Shown here piece by piece: positions 33,422 to 44,600 of a stretch of 64,000 nt of DNA. This DNA comes from Parietaria judaica (lineage: Eukaryota > Streptophyta > Magnoliopsida > Rosales > Urticaceae). Within the stretch, counting starts at the first letter, position 1. The number at the start of each line of letters is the position of its first letter. Under the pieces are notes generated by a model, which made no database searches, was not told where the DNA came from, and saw only the letters and a list, made by a program, of their open reading frames with translations. The stretch lies in contig OX940868.1 in NCBI GenBank assembly GCA_954871525.1, positions 15,414,556 to 15,478,555 of the forward strand, read 5' to 3'. Position numbers and translations under genes: made by a program.

Positions 33422-36113
33422 ATGACTCGGCGGTGCTCGCATTGCAGCAACAATGGCCACAACTCACGGACGTGTCCGAACCGCGGGGTGAAGCTCTTCG
33501 GAGTGCGCCTCACCGACGGCTCGATCCGCAAGAGCGCCAGTATGGGCAACCTCAGCCACTACGTCGGCTCGGGCTCGGGCTCGCTCGCCGGAGGCCCGTC
33601 CGGGCCGGGCTCGCCCGGGGAGACTCCCGAGCACGGGGTGGAAGCGGCCGACGGGTACGCGTCCGAGGATTTCGTCCCCGGATCGTCGTCAAGCCGCGAA
33701 AGGAAGAAAGGTTTGGCTTCGATTTGATCGTTGATTGGGGTTTCTGGTTATAGGATTTGGAGTACTTTTTGCCTGTATTTGCTTCATGGCAAAAATGGAG
33801 TGTTTCTGTTTGCTATGAACACTCCATTTTTGCCATAGTTCATAGAATTTATGAACTATGAAGATCCATTTTTTATGAATTGGGGTTTTGCTTATTGCTT
33901 ATAAAATGAAATTGATGGTCGGAGATTTGGGGTAAGAAATCTGGACTGTAAGTGGAGATCAAGGCTTTGTGCTCTGAAGTCTGAAGTTGTCTTAAATGGG
34001 GGCGGGATATTGCCGATGTTATAATTGCGCGGGTACTTCGTGTTTTCGATTTCTTGGGTCTCATTTACCGCGCTAATGTTAATTGTGGACACGTGTACAT
34101 CCGAGATTATTCCCCGTAAGTACTTTGGGATTGTTTTGTCCTGTTATTACCCACGAAAAGGGAAGTATCTTCATCGTACACGTGTCAATGGCTTAACATT
34201 AACGGAGTAAATGGGAAAGAGCGAATAGAAAACGCAGTTATTAGTTTGAATTATGGGATTTACTTAAGAGGGAATTGGCCATTATGGTAATAGGATTTGA
34301 TACTCTTGGAAAGTAGGTCAATACTGAATTTGGAAGAACTGTTCCTACAAAGCATGTGCCATGTTTATAATGCTCGGAAACTTTCTGAATTTGAAGAGAA
34401 ATTGTCACTTTTAAGGCTTGCTTAGTTTTTTTTTTTTTTTTTTAAACTAGAAACATTGTTTTCTACTCTATGACATCTTTAGATGTAGCTTTGAGTGGAA
34501 AAATAATGCATAACTCTAGATCGGTACGTGGAAAGTACCTTCAATCTCTCAAGAAAATTTCAAGGGTGATGCTATGTCCCGATTGGTGGATCTCGTCACG
34601 GGTCTAAAAACATTGTTTTTCCTATGTTGTCTACCTTGAAACCCTTGTGAGACTCTAAGCTAATTAAATGTACTGAATAATTCTTGACTTCCTTTTAGGG
34701 TGCTTGACATAACAAAATATAAATAAAGTGACCCGGAGATAGATGTATAGTGATCCATATATTCATTGAGGTTTTACTAATGGAAACTCTATGTTCAGGT
34801 GTTCCATGGACAGAGGAGGAACACCGGATGTTTCTAATAGGGTTGCAGAAGCTGGGAAAGGGTGATTGGCGCGGGATTGCCAGGAATTATGTGATATCGA
34901 GGACACCCACTCAAGTGGCGAGCCACGCTCAGAAGTACTTCATTAGGCAAACCAATGTGTCGAGAAGAAAACGACGATCCAGCCTCTTTGATATTATAGC
35001 AGACGAAGTTAGTACACTTCTTTGTCCTTTGCTTTTGCACGTATTGATTAATACCCGCACATAATAAAAAATCACAACAAAATTGTTTGAACAGATCTGC
35101 GTAGCTTATTTTAGTTCCACTCGATGTGATTGGTTAGTTACTTTATTGGGTATTGATTGTCACAGTTGTCCTTCCCTTGGAGCTTTTCATTTTTACCCCT
35201 TGAACTTGTCGCATAGTCTCAATTTACCCTCGGTTAAACCATTTGACAATTTCTGTCAAACGTTTAAACCATGTTCATTCAAACCCATTCAATTTACCTT
35301 GAATTTGAATGTTTGCATTCTAGCACATGGCTTAAAATTCGACGGAAACCCTTTGTTAAATTATAGAGGGTAAATAGAGGCAAAGCAATAAGCTCAAGGG
35401 GTGGATTGATTAAAAGTAAATCAGTGGGTAAACTGAGACGATGCGACAAGTTCATGGTGTAAATTGATACAAAGCAAGTTAGGGGTGCAAATTGAGACGA
35501 TTAGATAAGTTTAGAGGCAACAACTGATGATTGATTTTCATTAGTTCCTATACAAAAAGAACATATCCAAATAGCTATAATTACACTGCTATTTCAGAAT
35601 ACTCCCTAACTTTTTATATTATTACTCTTTTTACAGTCAGCCGACACTTCAATGGTGCCCCGAGACTTCTTATCCGTCACCAACCCAGAAACCGAAGCAC
35701 AAAGCGAGAACAATATGCCCGATCCTCCTGCCATCGACGAGGAATGCGAGTCCTTGCATTCGACAAACTCAAATGATGAACCCGCCCCTGCAAACCCCGA
35801 AAGCTTGCAACCATACTATGTCTACCCCACATTCATCCCTCCGTTTTACCCGTTCCCCGTCCCTTACTGGTCCGGCATGGAAAACGGCGCAGAGCCAAAC
35901 AGAGAGAGCCATGAGGTGGTCAAACCAACGGCGGTCCACTCCAAGACTCCCATCAACGTTGACGAGCTTGTGGGCATGTCGAAGCTGAGCTTGGGAGACT
36001 CCATCGGCCACGATGGACCCTCGCCGCTCTCTCTGAAACTCCCCGATGGGTCTTCGAGGCAGTCAGCATTTCACGCGAATCCCACTTCCAGCAGTTCGAT
36101 CCACGCAGTTTAA
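33422..36113 (+). CDS. 1R-MYB (SHAQKYF) transcription factor with zinc knuckle, KUA1/MYBH type
   Basis: Three exons: 33422-33710, 34799-35007, 35637-36113; 324 residues. A CCHC zinc knuckle at the extreme N-terminus (Cys5, Cys8, His13, Cys18) is followed by KLFGVRL (24-30), the R/KLFGV-type repression motif. A Gly/Ser/Pro linker precedes a single MYB repeat (about 98-144: [19 protein letters not shown] to ASHAQKYF). The tail is Pro-rich with a conserved Leu-rich end (LSLKLPDG). KUA1/MYBH proteins and their relatives are nuclear repressors that bind I-box/TATCC-like sites and control cell expansion, senescence and sugar responses. The start is the only ATG that includes the zinc knuckle. Which family member it represents is not settled. 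Confidence 0.92.
33786..33859 (+). other. two adjacent perfect hairpins in MYB intron 1
   Basis: Hairpin 1: a 19-bp arm, ATGGCAAAAATGGAGTGTT (33786-33804), a 13-nt loop and an exactly complementary arm (33818-33836). Hairpin 2: a 10-bp arm, ATAGTTCATA (33835-33844), a 5-nt loop and an exact complement (33850-33859). Seen directly in the sequence; function unknown. Confidence 0.9.
35170..35460. repeat. inverted repeat in MYB intron 2
   Basis: CTTGAACTTGTCGCATAGTC (35199-35218), continuing into TCAATTTACCC, pairs imperfectly with the complementary segment at about 35425-35456. It looks like a MITE. No coding capacity. Confidence 0.55.
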
Positions 36114-37145
36114 CTGATGAAATAGGATTATAGGAAAATGGGCTTTCAGATTGGGTTGTTAAATAACAAAAAAAAAAAAAACTAATAATAATAATAATAT
36201 GTGCAGTTTGGTTTGGGTTTTGATTTCGAACTATCCATCTTTGAAGGATCAAACTGAATAAGCTTAGTACTTTTTGCCGTGGTTGTTTCTAGGAATCTAG
36301 GTTATAGGTATTATTATGTACGAATTTTGATTTGTTTATTCTAAAGTTGTCTAGTGTTGTTGATCTTGATCATATAGAAACACATGCTTATATCAATTCA
36401 CTATCTCGAATTTTATTGATTACTTAATTCCGAAGAGTTTGTCATTAAACGGTGGTCAAGTGTTCAAGTTTTATTTGTAACTATTTGCAAATGTCCAAAA
36501 TGCGGAGGAGTGTTAAATTCTTTGTTTCTGGTCGCCTTTCTATCACTCTCATTATTTTAGAACGACGTGTCATCGTATCTTCATAAATTAGGCGTCTATT
36601 AAAAGAAGATAAATGAGAATCGCGACATGTCGTTAAAGGCTTAAAGCACAAGTTAGACGTCTAATAAAACATGGTAAATGAGAATAACATGGTAAATGAG
36701 AATCATGACACGTCGATTAAAGCATAAGTTAGGCGTTTAATAAAACATGATAAATGAGAATCACGACACAATAGTTAAAGCTAAAAATACAATTCTTACC
36801 TCTTTACATGATTTGGATATATCAACTTTTACAAATAAATATGAATGCATGTATGCTAATTTTATCTAAGTTTAAATATATATTTGTCGTTATTATCGCC
36901 TTTTGAAATGGCAAGAATTATGTGACACTGATATCTTAATTTTATATAAAAAACCTTTAAAGCACTTATCAACGATTTTAATTTAAAAATCCAACATTAA
37001 CTTGCGTTTACCCATAGAGTAAAAAACGTGAATTGTTGCACCTACGTAAGTCTTAAACTCATAACCTCTTAATCTTTTGATTAACGCGAGAGAAAAAAGG
37101 GGATAGATCCACGAGAAATCTCATTTAATTAGATCTATTAAAAAA
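36114..37145. other. MYB 3' flank and short tandem repeats
   Basis: 3' UTR of the MYB gene with a poly-A run and (AAT)n near 36169-36200. From 36588 to about 36780 there are three diverged tandem units beginning TTAGGCGTCT-, TTAGACGTCT- and TTAGGCGTTT- (36588, 36653, 36729), each with AAATGAGAATC and a GACA(T/C)GTCG-like core. No gene. Confidence 0.55.
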
Positions 37146-37149
37146 AAGA

Positions 37150-37340
37150 CACAACTTGACCGCTGCGCTCAGCCGTATGAGATGAAAATCTCATGTACCG
37201 TTCTAAGGGAAGGAATTTACTCACCCTATACCGACCGGGGAGATTGAATAGGCCATTCAACAAGAAGATTATGAAATTGCGGAGGCTTGGTTCGATCAAG
37301 CTGCCGAATATTGGAAACAAGCTCTAGCGCTTACTCGGGG
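37150..37340 (+). pseudogene. nuclear insertion of plastid DNA: ycf3 intron 2 end and exon 3 fragment
   Basis: From about 37168, GCCGTATGAGATGAAAATCT and GTACCGTTCTAAGGGA match the 3' end of a plastid group II intron. The following frame reads [16 protein letters not shown] and then [12 protein letters not shown], which is the last exon of plastid ycf3 (pafI, a photosystem I assembly TPR protein). An in-frame TAG replaces the codon before AIQQ, and the sequence leaves ycf3 after LT (expected PGNY, here RG then stop). It is a degraded nuclear copy, not a gene. Confidence 0.85.
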
Positions 37341-37597
37341 GTAAGTCCGAACGTGAAAAGCTTATGTTGGGTTAATGGTAGTTACTAGAAAGGGTAAGTC
37401 CGAACGTGAAAAGCTTATGTTGGGTTAATGGTAGTTACTAGAAAGGGTAAGTCCGAACGTGAATAGCTTAGGTTGGGTTAATGGTAGTTACTAGAAAGGG
37501 TAAGTCCGAACGTGAATAGCTTATGTTGGGTTAATGGTAGTTACTAGAAAGGGTAAGTCCGAACGTGAATAGCTTATGTTGGGTTAATGGTAGTAAA
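37341..37597 (+). repeat. 53-bp tandem repeat, about 4.9 copies
   Basis: Units start at 37341, 37394, 37447, 37500 and 37553, exactly 53 bp apart. Each begins GTAAGTCCGAACGTGAA and ends with GGTAGTTACTAGAAAGG. The last unit is broken after GGTAGT. Two sub-variants differ at one base (GAAAAGC in copies 1-2, GAATAGC in copies 3-5). The array starts where the plastid-derived sequence ends and stops 33 bases before the next gene's ATG. Confidence 0.95.
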
Positions 37598-37630
37598 TAT
37601 TTCAATCAGAGACAAATTTCTCGATTGCCG

Positions 37631-39548
37631 ATGTTCCTCTCGAACCTCAACGCGACCAGGCGGCCATGGCCGGCCAAAAGAGCTTCATCTCCCACCAGAT
37701 CGCCGCTTCTCGCTCTCACCATCCTCTTCTCTCTCCTCCTCCTCATCTCCTACTACTACCTCGTCTCCTCTCCTTCTTCTTCCTCTGCCCAAACCCTAAT
37801 TCCGGCCCCGCACTCCTGCTCCTTCGCCTCGCCGGACAAGTTCCTCTTCTTCGCGCCGCACAGCGGCTTCAGCAACCAGCTCTCGGAGCTCCGGAACGCC
37901 CTCCTCGTCGCCGGGATCCTCAACCGGACGCTCGTCGTGCCTCCGGTGCTCGATCACCACGCCGTCGCGCTCGGCAGTTGCCCCAAGTTTAGGGTTTCGA
38001 GCCCCGGGGAGCTTCGGGTCGCGGTTTGGGATCACGCCGTTGAGCTCATTCGATCTGGGAGGTATGGTGACTCAGTCTCGTTTATCTCCGAGTCTGTGAT
38101 TCTGTGATACTCGGAATCTTAGGGATTTGATCGATTAGTTTTTGAATGAACAACCTTTTGTTGTTTCTTTGATCAAATTTGTTGACATTGTTAGTCAATT
38201 TGGATGATTGTATATTCCCTCACTAGTTTGTATCATATTTGTATATATAGTGACTGCATTTGTGTGTGCGTGTGTGTATTATATACACATATGTTTTAAA
38301 CTGTTAATATCGCTTTTGTTGCAGGTACATCTCAATTGCAGACATCATTGATATTTCGTCATTAGTTTCGTCTTCCCTCGTTCTAGCCATAGATTTTAGG
38401 GTTTTTGCGTCGCGGCTGTGCAATTTGAGTTTAGATGGTTTTTGTGTGAATGATTTGAACGGTCGCTCGTCTTTGCTTGATGGCCTGAAAAGATGCGGGT
38501 CTATGCTATCTGGGGTGGATGGTAATTTAGGTAATTGTTTGTACGCAGTCAATGAAGATTGCCGAAACACGGTTTGGACATACCGAAACGGCCATGAAGA
38601 TGGCGCCTTGGATTCTTTTCAGCCCGATGAACAGTTAAAAAGGAAGAAGAATATCTCATATGTTAGAAAAAGGCGAGACGTGTATAAGAGCCTCGGGCCT
38701 GGTTCTGAAGCCGACTCAGCCACTGTGTTGGCATTTGGAAGCCTATTTAGTAGTCCTTATAAAAATTCCGAGTCCTATATTGATATCCACGAGTCTCCGA
38801 GAGATCAACGGATTCAAAATCTGATTGAGAAGAGTGTATTTCTCCCTTTTGCCCCTGAAATTACTAGTGCCGGGAAAAGGTTTGTTCGTGAAAAGATACA
38901 AGCTTCGTTTCTTTGTGCACAGCTTAGGTTATTAGACGGGCAGTTCAAGAATCACTGGAAATCCACTTTTCTTGGGTTGAAACAGAAAGTAGAATCTTTG
39001 GAGCAGAGTTCTCGTCCTGTTCATATCTTTGTGATGACCGATCTTCCTGAGGCTAATTGGACCGGAAGCTATTTGGGTGATTTGGCTAAGGACATGCATC
39101 GATTTAAACTTTTTTCATTGAAAGAAAACGATGATCTGGTAGTAAACACAGCAAGAAGAATCGGAGAAAACAGTAATATTCATAAGCGATGCGGGTCATC
39201 GGCTTTACCGGATGTTCTTCTTTATATAGAGGAAACTATTTGTAGCTGTGCTTCTCTAGGGTTCATTGGAACGTCGGGCTCGACTATTGCTGAGAGCATC
39301 GAGTTAATGAGAAAGTTCAGGGTATGTTCTTCGTGATAATTTTTTGCGATTTGATGCAACATCTTGAATTCTTCAAAGGTACAGTCTCCTCGAACGTTCT
39401 TATAGAATAGGGAGTTTCTGGAAATGCTCGGACGGCCTCAATTTCATCCCGTGTTTTTGTGTTTTCAGTTTCATTAGTTCGATTTCGGGAACTGTTCTGT
39501 ACTTGTTTTCAGACAGCGTTCGGTAAAAACGGCATCTTCGTAAAGTGA
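37631..39548 (+). CDS. O-fucosyltransferase-family protein (GDP-fucose protein O-fucosyltransferase-like)
   Basis: Exons 37631-38061 and 38325-39321, then a probable short last exon 39513-39548 (ending FGKNGIFVK); 487 residues. If the last intron is retained, the frame stops at 39336. The N-terminus is basic, then has one membrane anchor (about 27-47, LLALTILFSLLLLISYYYLV), so this is a type II Golgi-type protein. The lumenal part opens with FFAPHSGFSNQLSELRNAL, the family's GDP-fucose-binding start (H-x-GFxNQ), followed by RTLVVPPVLDHH, and near the end holds IETICSCASLGFIGT-type sequence with SGSTIAESIELMR. Plant members act on cell-wall or glycoprotein substrates, mostly undefined. ATG 37631 is preferred over an upstream in-frame possibility inside the tandem repeat, because the repeat is unlikely to be coding. 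Confidence 0.85.
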
Positions 39549-39748
39549 GAAGGCTGAAATTGCAACCGGTGAGTAGTATTTCTGAAAGTAGAAAAACCAA
39601 AATCGTGTTCGACATTTTGAAGCTTCGGTAATTTGACAAGAATGCAAGGTGAGCCTTAAAGAGATGAAGCTTTCAATATAGAAAAGTCCACAAGATTTTT
39701 GTATGTTCGTTTATCTCATTGTAAAAACACTGATAAATATTGATTCAT

Positions 39749-39784
<36 letters not shown>

Positions 39785-41540
39785 TGGTCCCAGCTTTGGC
39801 TTCATTAATATATTTATTAAGTTCATTGTTTGAATTAATTGCATGATTGCTCTTTCAGTCAGTCGCAATTTATTGTCACAACTCACAAGTTCATAGTTCA
39901 TGTATTTTAAACAAAGTATTTTTTTTTTCTCTTAAAAATTGATTAGGGTATAACTACAAGGTGTTGGACTAGTAGGAAGGGCAATCAAATCGAAATGCCA
40001 TTGACTTTTTTTATAACGTCCGAATCAAATAGCAATGATTTATTTGATGTGGACACTATTTTAAAAATTCGAAATGCCTCGACTTTTTTAGAACATTGCC
40101 GAGTCAAATAGCAATGATTTTGACACTTCTTTACTCTATTCGAAAACCCAAGGACGCAATCTTATGGATATGAAAAATTACAGAATTTCCGATCCTAGCA
40201 AGAATTTAGGTAGTCTCCCGGTCAATAATACCATGGCCCTGTAATGTTATTAGTTAGGTGAAAGAAGAGACGACATGTTTCGTTTATAGAAACTCAATCT
40301 GCCATATAAATGCCAAAATAAAATGAGAGACATGATTATGAAGAGTCCATAAACTATAGATCTCATTCAACTCATTCTATCTCTTATAAAGTTATTTATT
40401 ACAAGAAACTTAACTGATTCTATGAACATGTCATTATTCTCCTCCTTCCAATTTATTTAATGGTAACTTGACCATCTTCGAATTGATTTTAAGGAAAATC
40501 AAATCAAATTATAATATATATATATATAACACCCGATGAAAGTTCCATATCTTTGTAACATGATCATCACGTATATGCATACGAGTCTATGTTCATATTT
40601 GACCATTAATATTTGATATTTAATGGCTTATTGCAAGAAAATCGTTTAATTAATTTTAAATATGTTAGAATAGTGACGTTGCATTTATCGAGTGGTCCTC
40701 GGAACGAACGGTGAATGTTCACACTTCACATCACATCACACCTACCTATTCTATATTTATCGAGTGGTTTTTGATCAATTATTGTTATAAAGTTTCATAT
40801 AGTTTCTTAATTAGGTAAAAACTGACAAGTATTATTACGATTTAATAGCAATAACTGGCCAACTGATAAGTGTTATTACGACGTATTACAATAACAAAAA
40901 AATTAAATTAAATTAAATTTTGAAAAATTAGGATGTGGGTCCGTTAATTGCTTATCCTATTCGGACAAGGATTCCGTTTTTCTAGAAGAATTTATTAAAG
41001 TAATAAAAATATTAAACAATTGTTATTAGGATTATTAGAGTTTTTTAATATATAACAGATTGGGTACTTTGTTTTTAGAACTTCTTAAATAAATCAAAAG
41101 ATAGTGAAATTATTTATTCTAAACACGGAATATCACTTAAATTAAGGGGTATCTAATAGATTTTGTGCGATATAATTTAAATTGCACAAAATAAATACCT
41201 AAGTGATAAATTTTGCACTTCCAATTAATATTTTGTGAAATTATGTTATATAAATTTCAATATTTATACCGTGATTATCTCACCTACTAATATCCATTGA
41301 GTACTTTTAGAATTATAACCACTTAAAATTCCAAAGATGATAAAACGATCAATTAAAATTAGCTCGAATTCTATCCTAAATAACAATATTCATTGGGAAA
41401 AGCAAAAAAAGATAGGTCACATCTGACGTCATCTAGGTAAGCTTATCTCAATGTGTATTTATTTATAAATAAAGAAAATAAAAAGTATACGAAAGTTAAT
41501 TTTAGTATCTCTGAATATACGTATCATACACCTATAAATA
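39549..41540. other. intergenic DNA between the O-fucosyltransferase gene and ACX1
   Basis: 3' UTR of the preceding gene, a (TA)n run at 39754-39780, then AT-rich DNA. A short sequence around AAATAGCAATGATTT occurs twice (40028 and 40108). No gene recognised. Confidence 0.5.
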
Positions 41541-41544
41541 TATA

Positions 41545-41564
41545 CACTATATATGTATATATAC
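41545..41564 (+). promoter_or_regulatory. TATA-like box of ACX1
   Basis: CACTATATATGTATATATAC lies about 130 bases before the ACX1 ATG and is followed by a pyrimidine-rich leader. Inferred from motif and position. Confidence 0.45.
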
Positions 41565-41686
41565 GCTTCACGTCCATTCTCTCTGTAGTTCTTCGTTTTT
41601 CTCGCTTTCTTACTCGTTTGCTCGGAAAATTTGATCTTTCTCGGGAAATTTGATCTTCGGATCGACTAGGGCTTGATTGAGTGAGA

Positions 41687-44600
41687 ATGGAGGGCGTTGA
41701 TCACCTCGCGAGCGAGAGGAACTCGGCGGAGTTCGACGTCGACGAGATGAAGGTCGTTTGGGCTGGCTCTCGCCACAACTTCGAGCTCTCCGATCGGATT
41801 GCTCGTCTCGTTGCCTCCGATCCGGTGAGTATCCTCGTGATTTCATCGATTGTGATCGATTTTAGTTGAAAATTGCTTGAATTATAGGAATTTTAGCTGC
41901 GGATTTGGATCGAAGGTTTTCCGAATTGAAGTTCCTGTTTGTTTAGCTGGAAAATTTATAGTTTTTTTTTTTTGTGCTTAGTTTTTTCTTTCGGCTATTT
42001 TTTTTTTCTTTATTATACGCGGGAAGGATGGAAATTTTGGTACTTTAATATGGGAGTTTATATAGAATCGTGACTCGTAAATTATTAAGAATTTCGAAAT
42101 TTATTTGTAGTTTCGCAATCTGATTTTGTTTATCAAATTTTGTATTAATAATGTGTGTGTAATAGGCCTTCAAAAAGGATCATCGAACTATGCTACCAAG
42201 GAAAGAGTTGTTCAAGAATACGCTGAGGAAAGCGGCTCACGCTTGGAAACGGATCATCGAGCTGCGGCTGAACGGTATGTCTATGCGAGGCGTTATACGA
42301 TGTAAATTTTGTTCCTTCACATAACTCATTCAGTTTTGACGTTGAAATTTCTGAATTGCAGAAGAAGAAGCATCGAGGCTAAGGTTTTTTGTTGATGAGC
42401 CGGCCTACACTGATCTTCATTGGGTAATTACCAATCTTTTCAAGATAGAGAAATACTCTGATCGCTTTTTTTACTTTGGTCCTGTAGTTCATTACGAGGA
42501 TTAAACGTCGTTGTTGTTGTTCAGGGAATGTTCGTACCGGCTATCAAAGGACAAGGTACCGATGAGCAGCATAAAAAGTGGTTGCCTTTGGCCAACAGGA
42601 TGCAAATAATTGGTTGTTACGCTCAAACCGAGCTCGGTCACGGTTCTAACGTGCAAGGACTTGAGACCACTGCGACTTTTGATCCCGAGACGGATGAGTT
42701 TGTTCTCCACAGTCCTACTCTGACTTCAAGCAAAGTAAGCTATATTGCCGATAACTGTTCTCTTCAACCGCCTTTTTCCTATCTTTTCATCATTTTTCCT
42801 TGATTGTTATGGACAGTGGTGGCCTGGAGGACTGGGTAAAGTTTCCACGCATGCTGTTGTGTATGCCCGTCTTATTACCGACGGTCAGGATTACGGAGTG
42901 CACGGTAACTACGACGTTGCTTATTTGGCATTCTCTTTTGGAGGAGTATACGATTGATACTAATTTCATTTAACGCCGATTTTTAGGTTTCATCGTGCAA
43001 CTTCGGAGCTTGGATGACCACTTCCCTCTTCCGGGCATAACGGTTGGTGATATTGGAAACAAATTTGGTAGTGGAGCTTACAACACTATGGACAATGGAG
43101 TTTTGAGTTTCGATCACGTCAGAATTCCTAGAGATCAAATGTTGATGAGGTTTGTACTCCCAAGGCCCGGAACGTACACCTTTCCTCTATCTTATTTAGA
43201 CGATGTGTATATATAGATAGGATAATATGGCACCATGCTTAATTTGATTGTAACCGATTAAAAGCAGTCAGTGAATTTAAAAATAGTATTGTTCGCATTG
43301 TGCAATTGTTGAAGAATTCTCAAATATCATGAGTACTTTATTGTGCTATTCTAAATTATTTATGAACTTTTCAGAATTTCACAAGTTACAAGAGAAGGGA
43401 AATATGTACAATCCAACGTGCCACGTCAGCTAGTTTATGGAACCATGGTGTATGTGCGACAAACAATTGTCGCTGATGCTTCATCTGCCTTGTCACGGGC
43501 AGTTTGTATAGCTACCAGATACAGTGCCGTTCGTAGACAGTTTGGTGGACGTAACGGTGTTGAGACCCAGGTAAAATTTGAAGTCTTCCGCATTTTTATT
43601 TTTTTTGTGTGTAGATAATTGTTAGGGGAATGTGATTGCTATTATATGCTGGTTGTATTCTCTAGATAAGTATTCTACTGCCATTTTTCTATCTGAAAAT
43701 TTTTTTTTAGTCGTTTAAACTCACGGAGTCAAAAGATTGGTCTGCATCCTGGTTTTGAGAAAGACTCGAAAAGTAATATGATCTGTTTGCATTATAAATT
43801 CTTTTATCTCCTTAGAAACTTATTAACTATCAGTATTTTGGCGCTCATTGCTCTAGGTTCTCGATTACAAAACTCAACAAAATAGGCTCTTCCCTCTTCT
43901 GGCCTCCGCTTATGCCTTCAGATTTGTGGGCGAGTGGCTAAATTGGCTCTACACGGATGTAACCCAAAGGTTGGGAAAGAAAGACTTCTCGACATTGCCT
44001 GAGGCTCACGCCTGCACTGCAGGATTGAAGTCTTTGACTACTACTGCTACTGCTGTAAGTACTTTGTTTTGAATTTACGGGTAAAAAACCCGGTATCTGC
44101 AACCTTTGGTTTGAATATATTTACAGAGGGTACAAGTTCTTCGGTTTCTTAAATGAAAATCAGTACTGTTCTTTTTTTGTCATTTTGAAAACTGATTTCT
44201 CTGGGAACCGATTTTTTTACCAGTTTTCGATGGCTGAAAGCTGGTTTTTTATATAAAAAATTTCCATCCCCGAACCTAGTTGTGTTAGCTTCTTTTTTCT
44301 TAGTATGCTTGAGCTACTGAATCAATATAATGACGTAGATTCGAATTGAAGTTATTCTTTCTCATTTGAATTGTAGGATGCGATTGAGGAGTGTCGGAAA
44401 TTATGTGGTGGGCACGGTTATCTATCAAGCAGTGGGCTTCCTGAGCTATTTGCTGTCTATATTCCTGCCTGCACATATGAAGGAGACAATATTGTGCTAC
44501 TTCTGCAGGTACGAAAACGTGCAGATGATTTTATTGGAACAGATACTTTGTTTATTCACTTCTCAATGCTCTCATATTTACCTTAATCTTATATACTTGT

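Noticed and set aside
37341..37597. CRISPR-like array
   Set aside because: The 53-bp units are directly adjacent with no unique spacers, and the host is a plant; it is a minisatellite.
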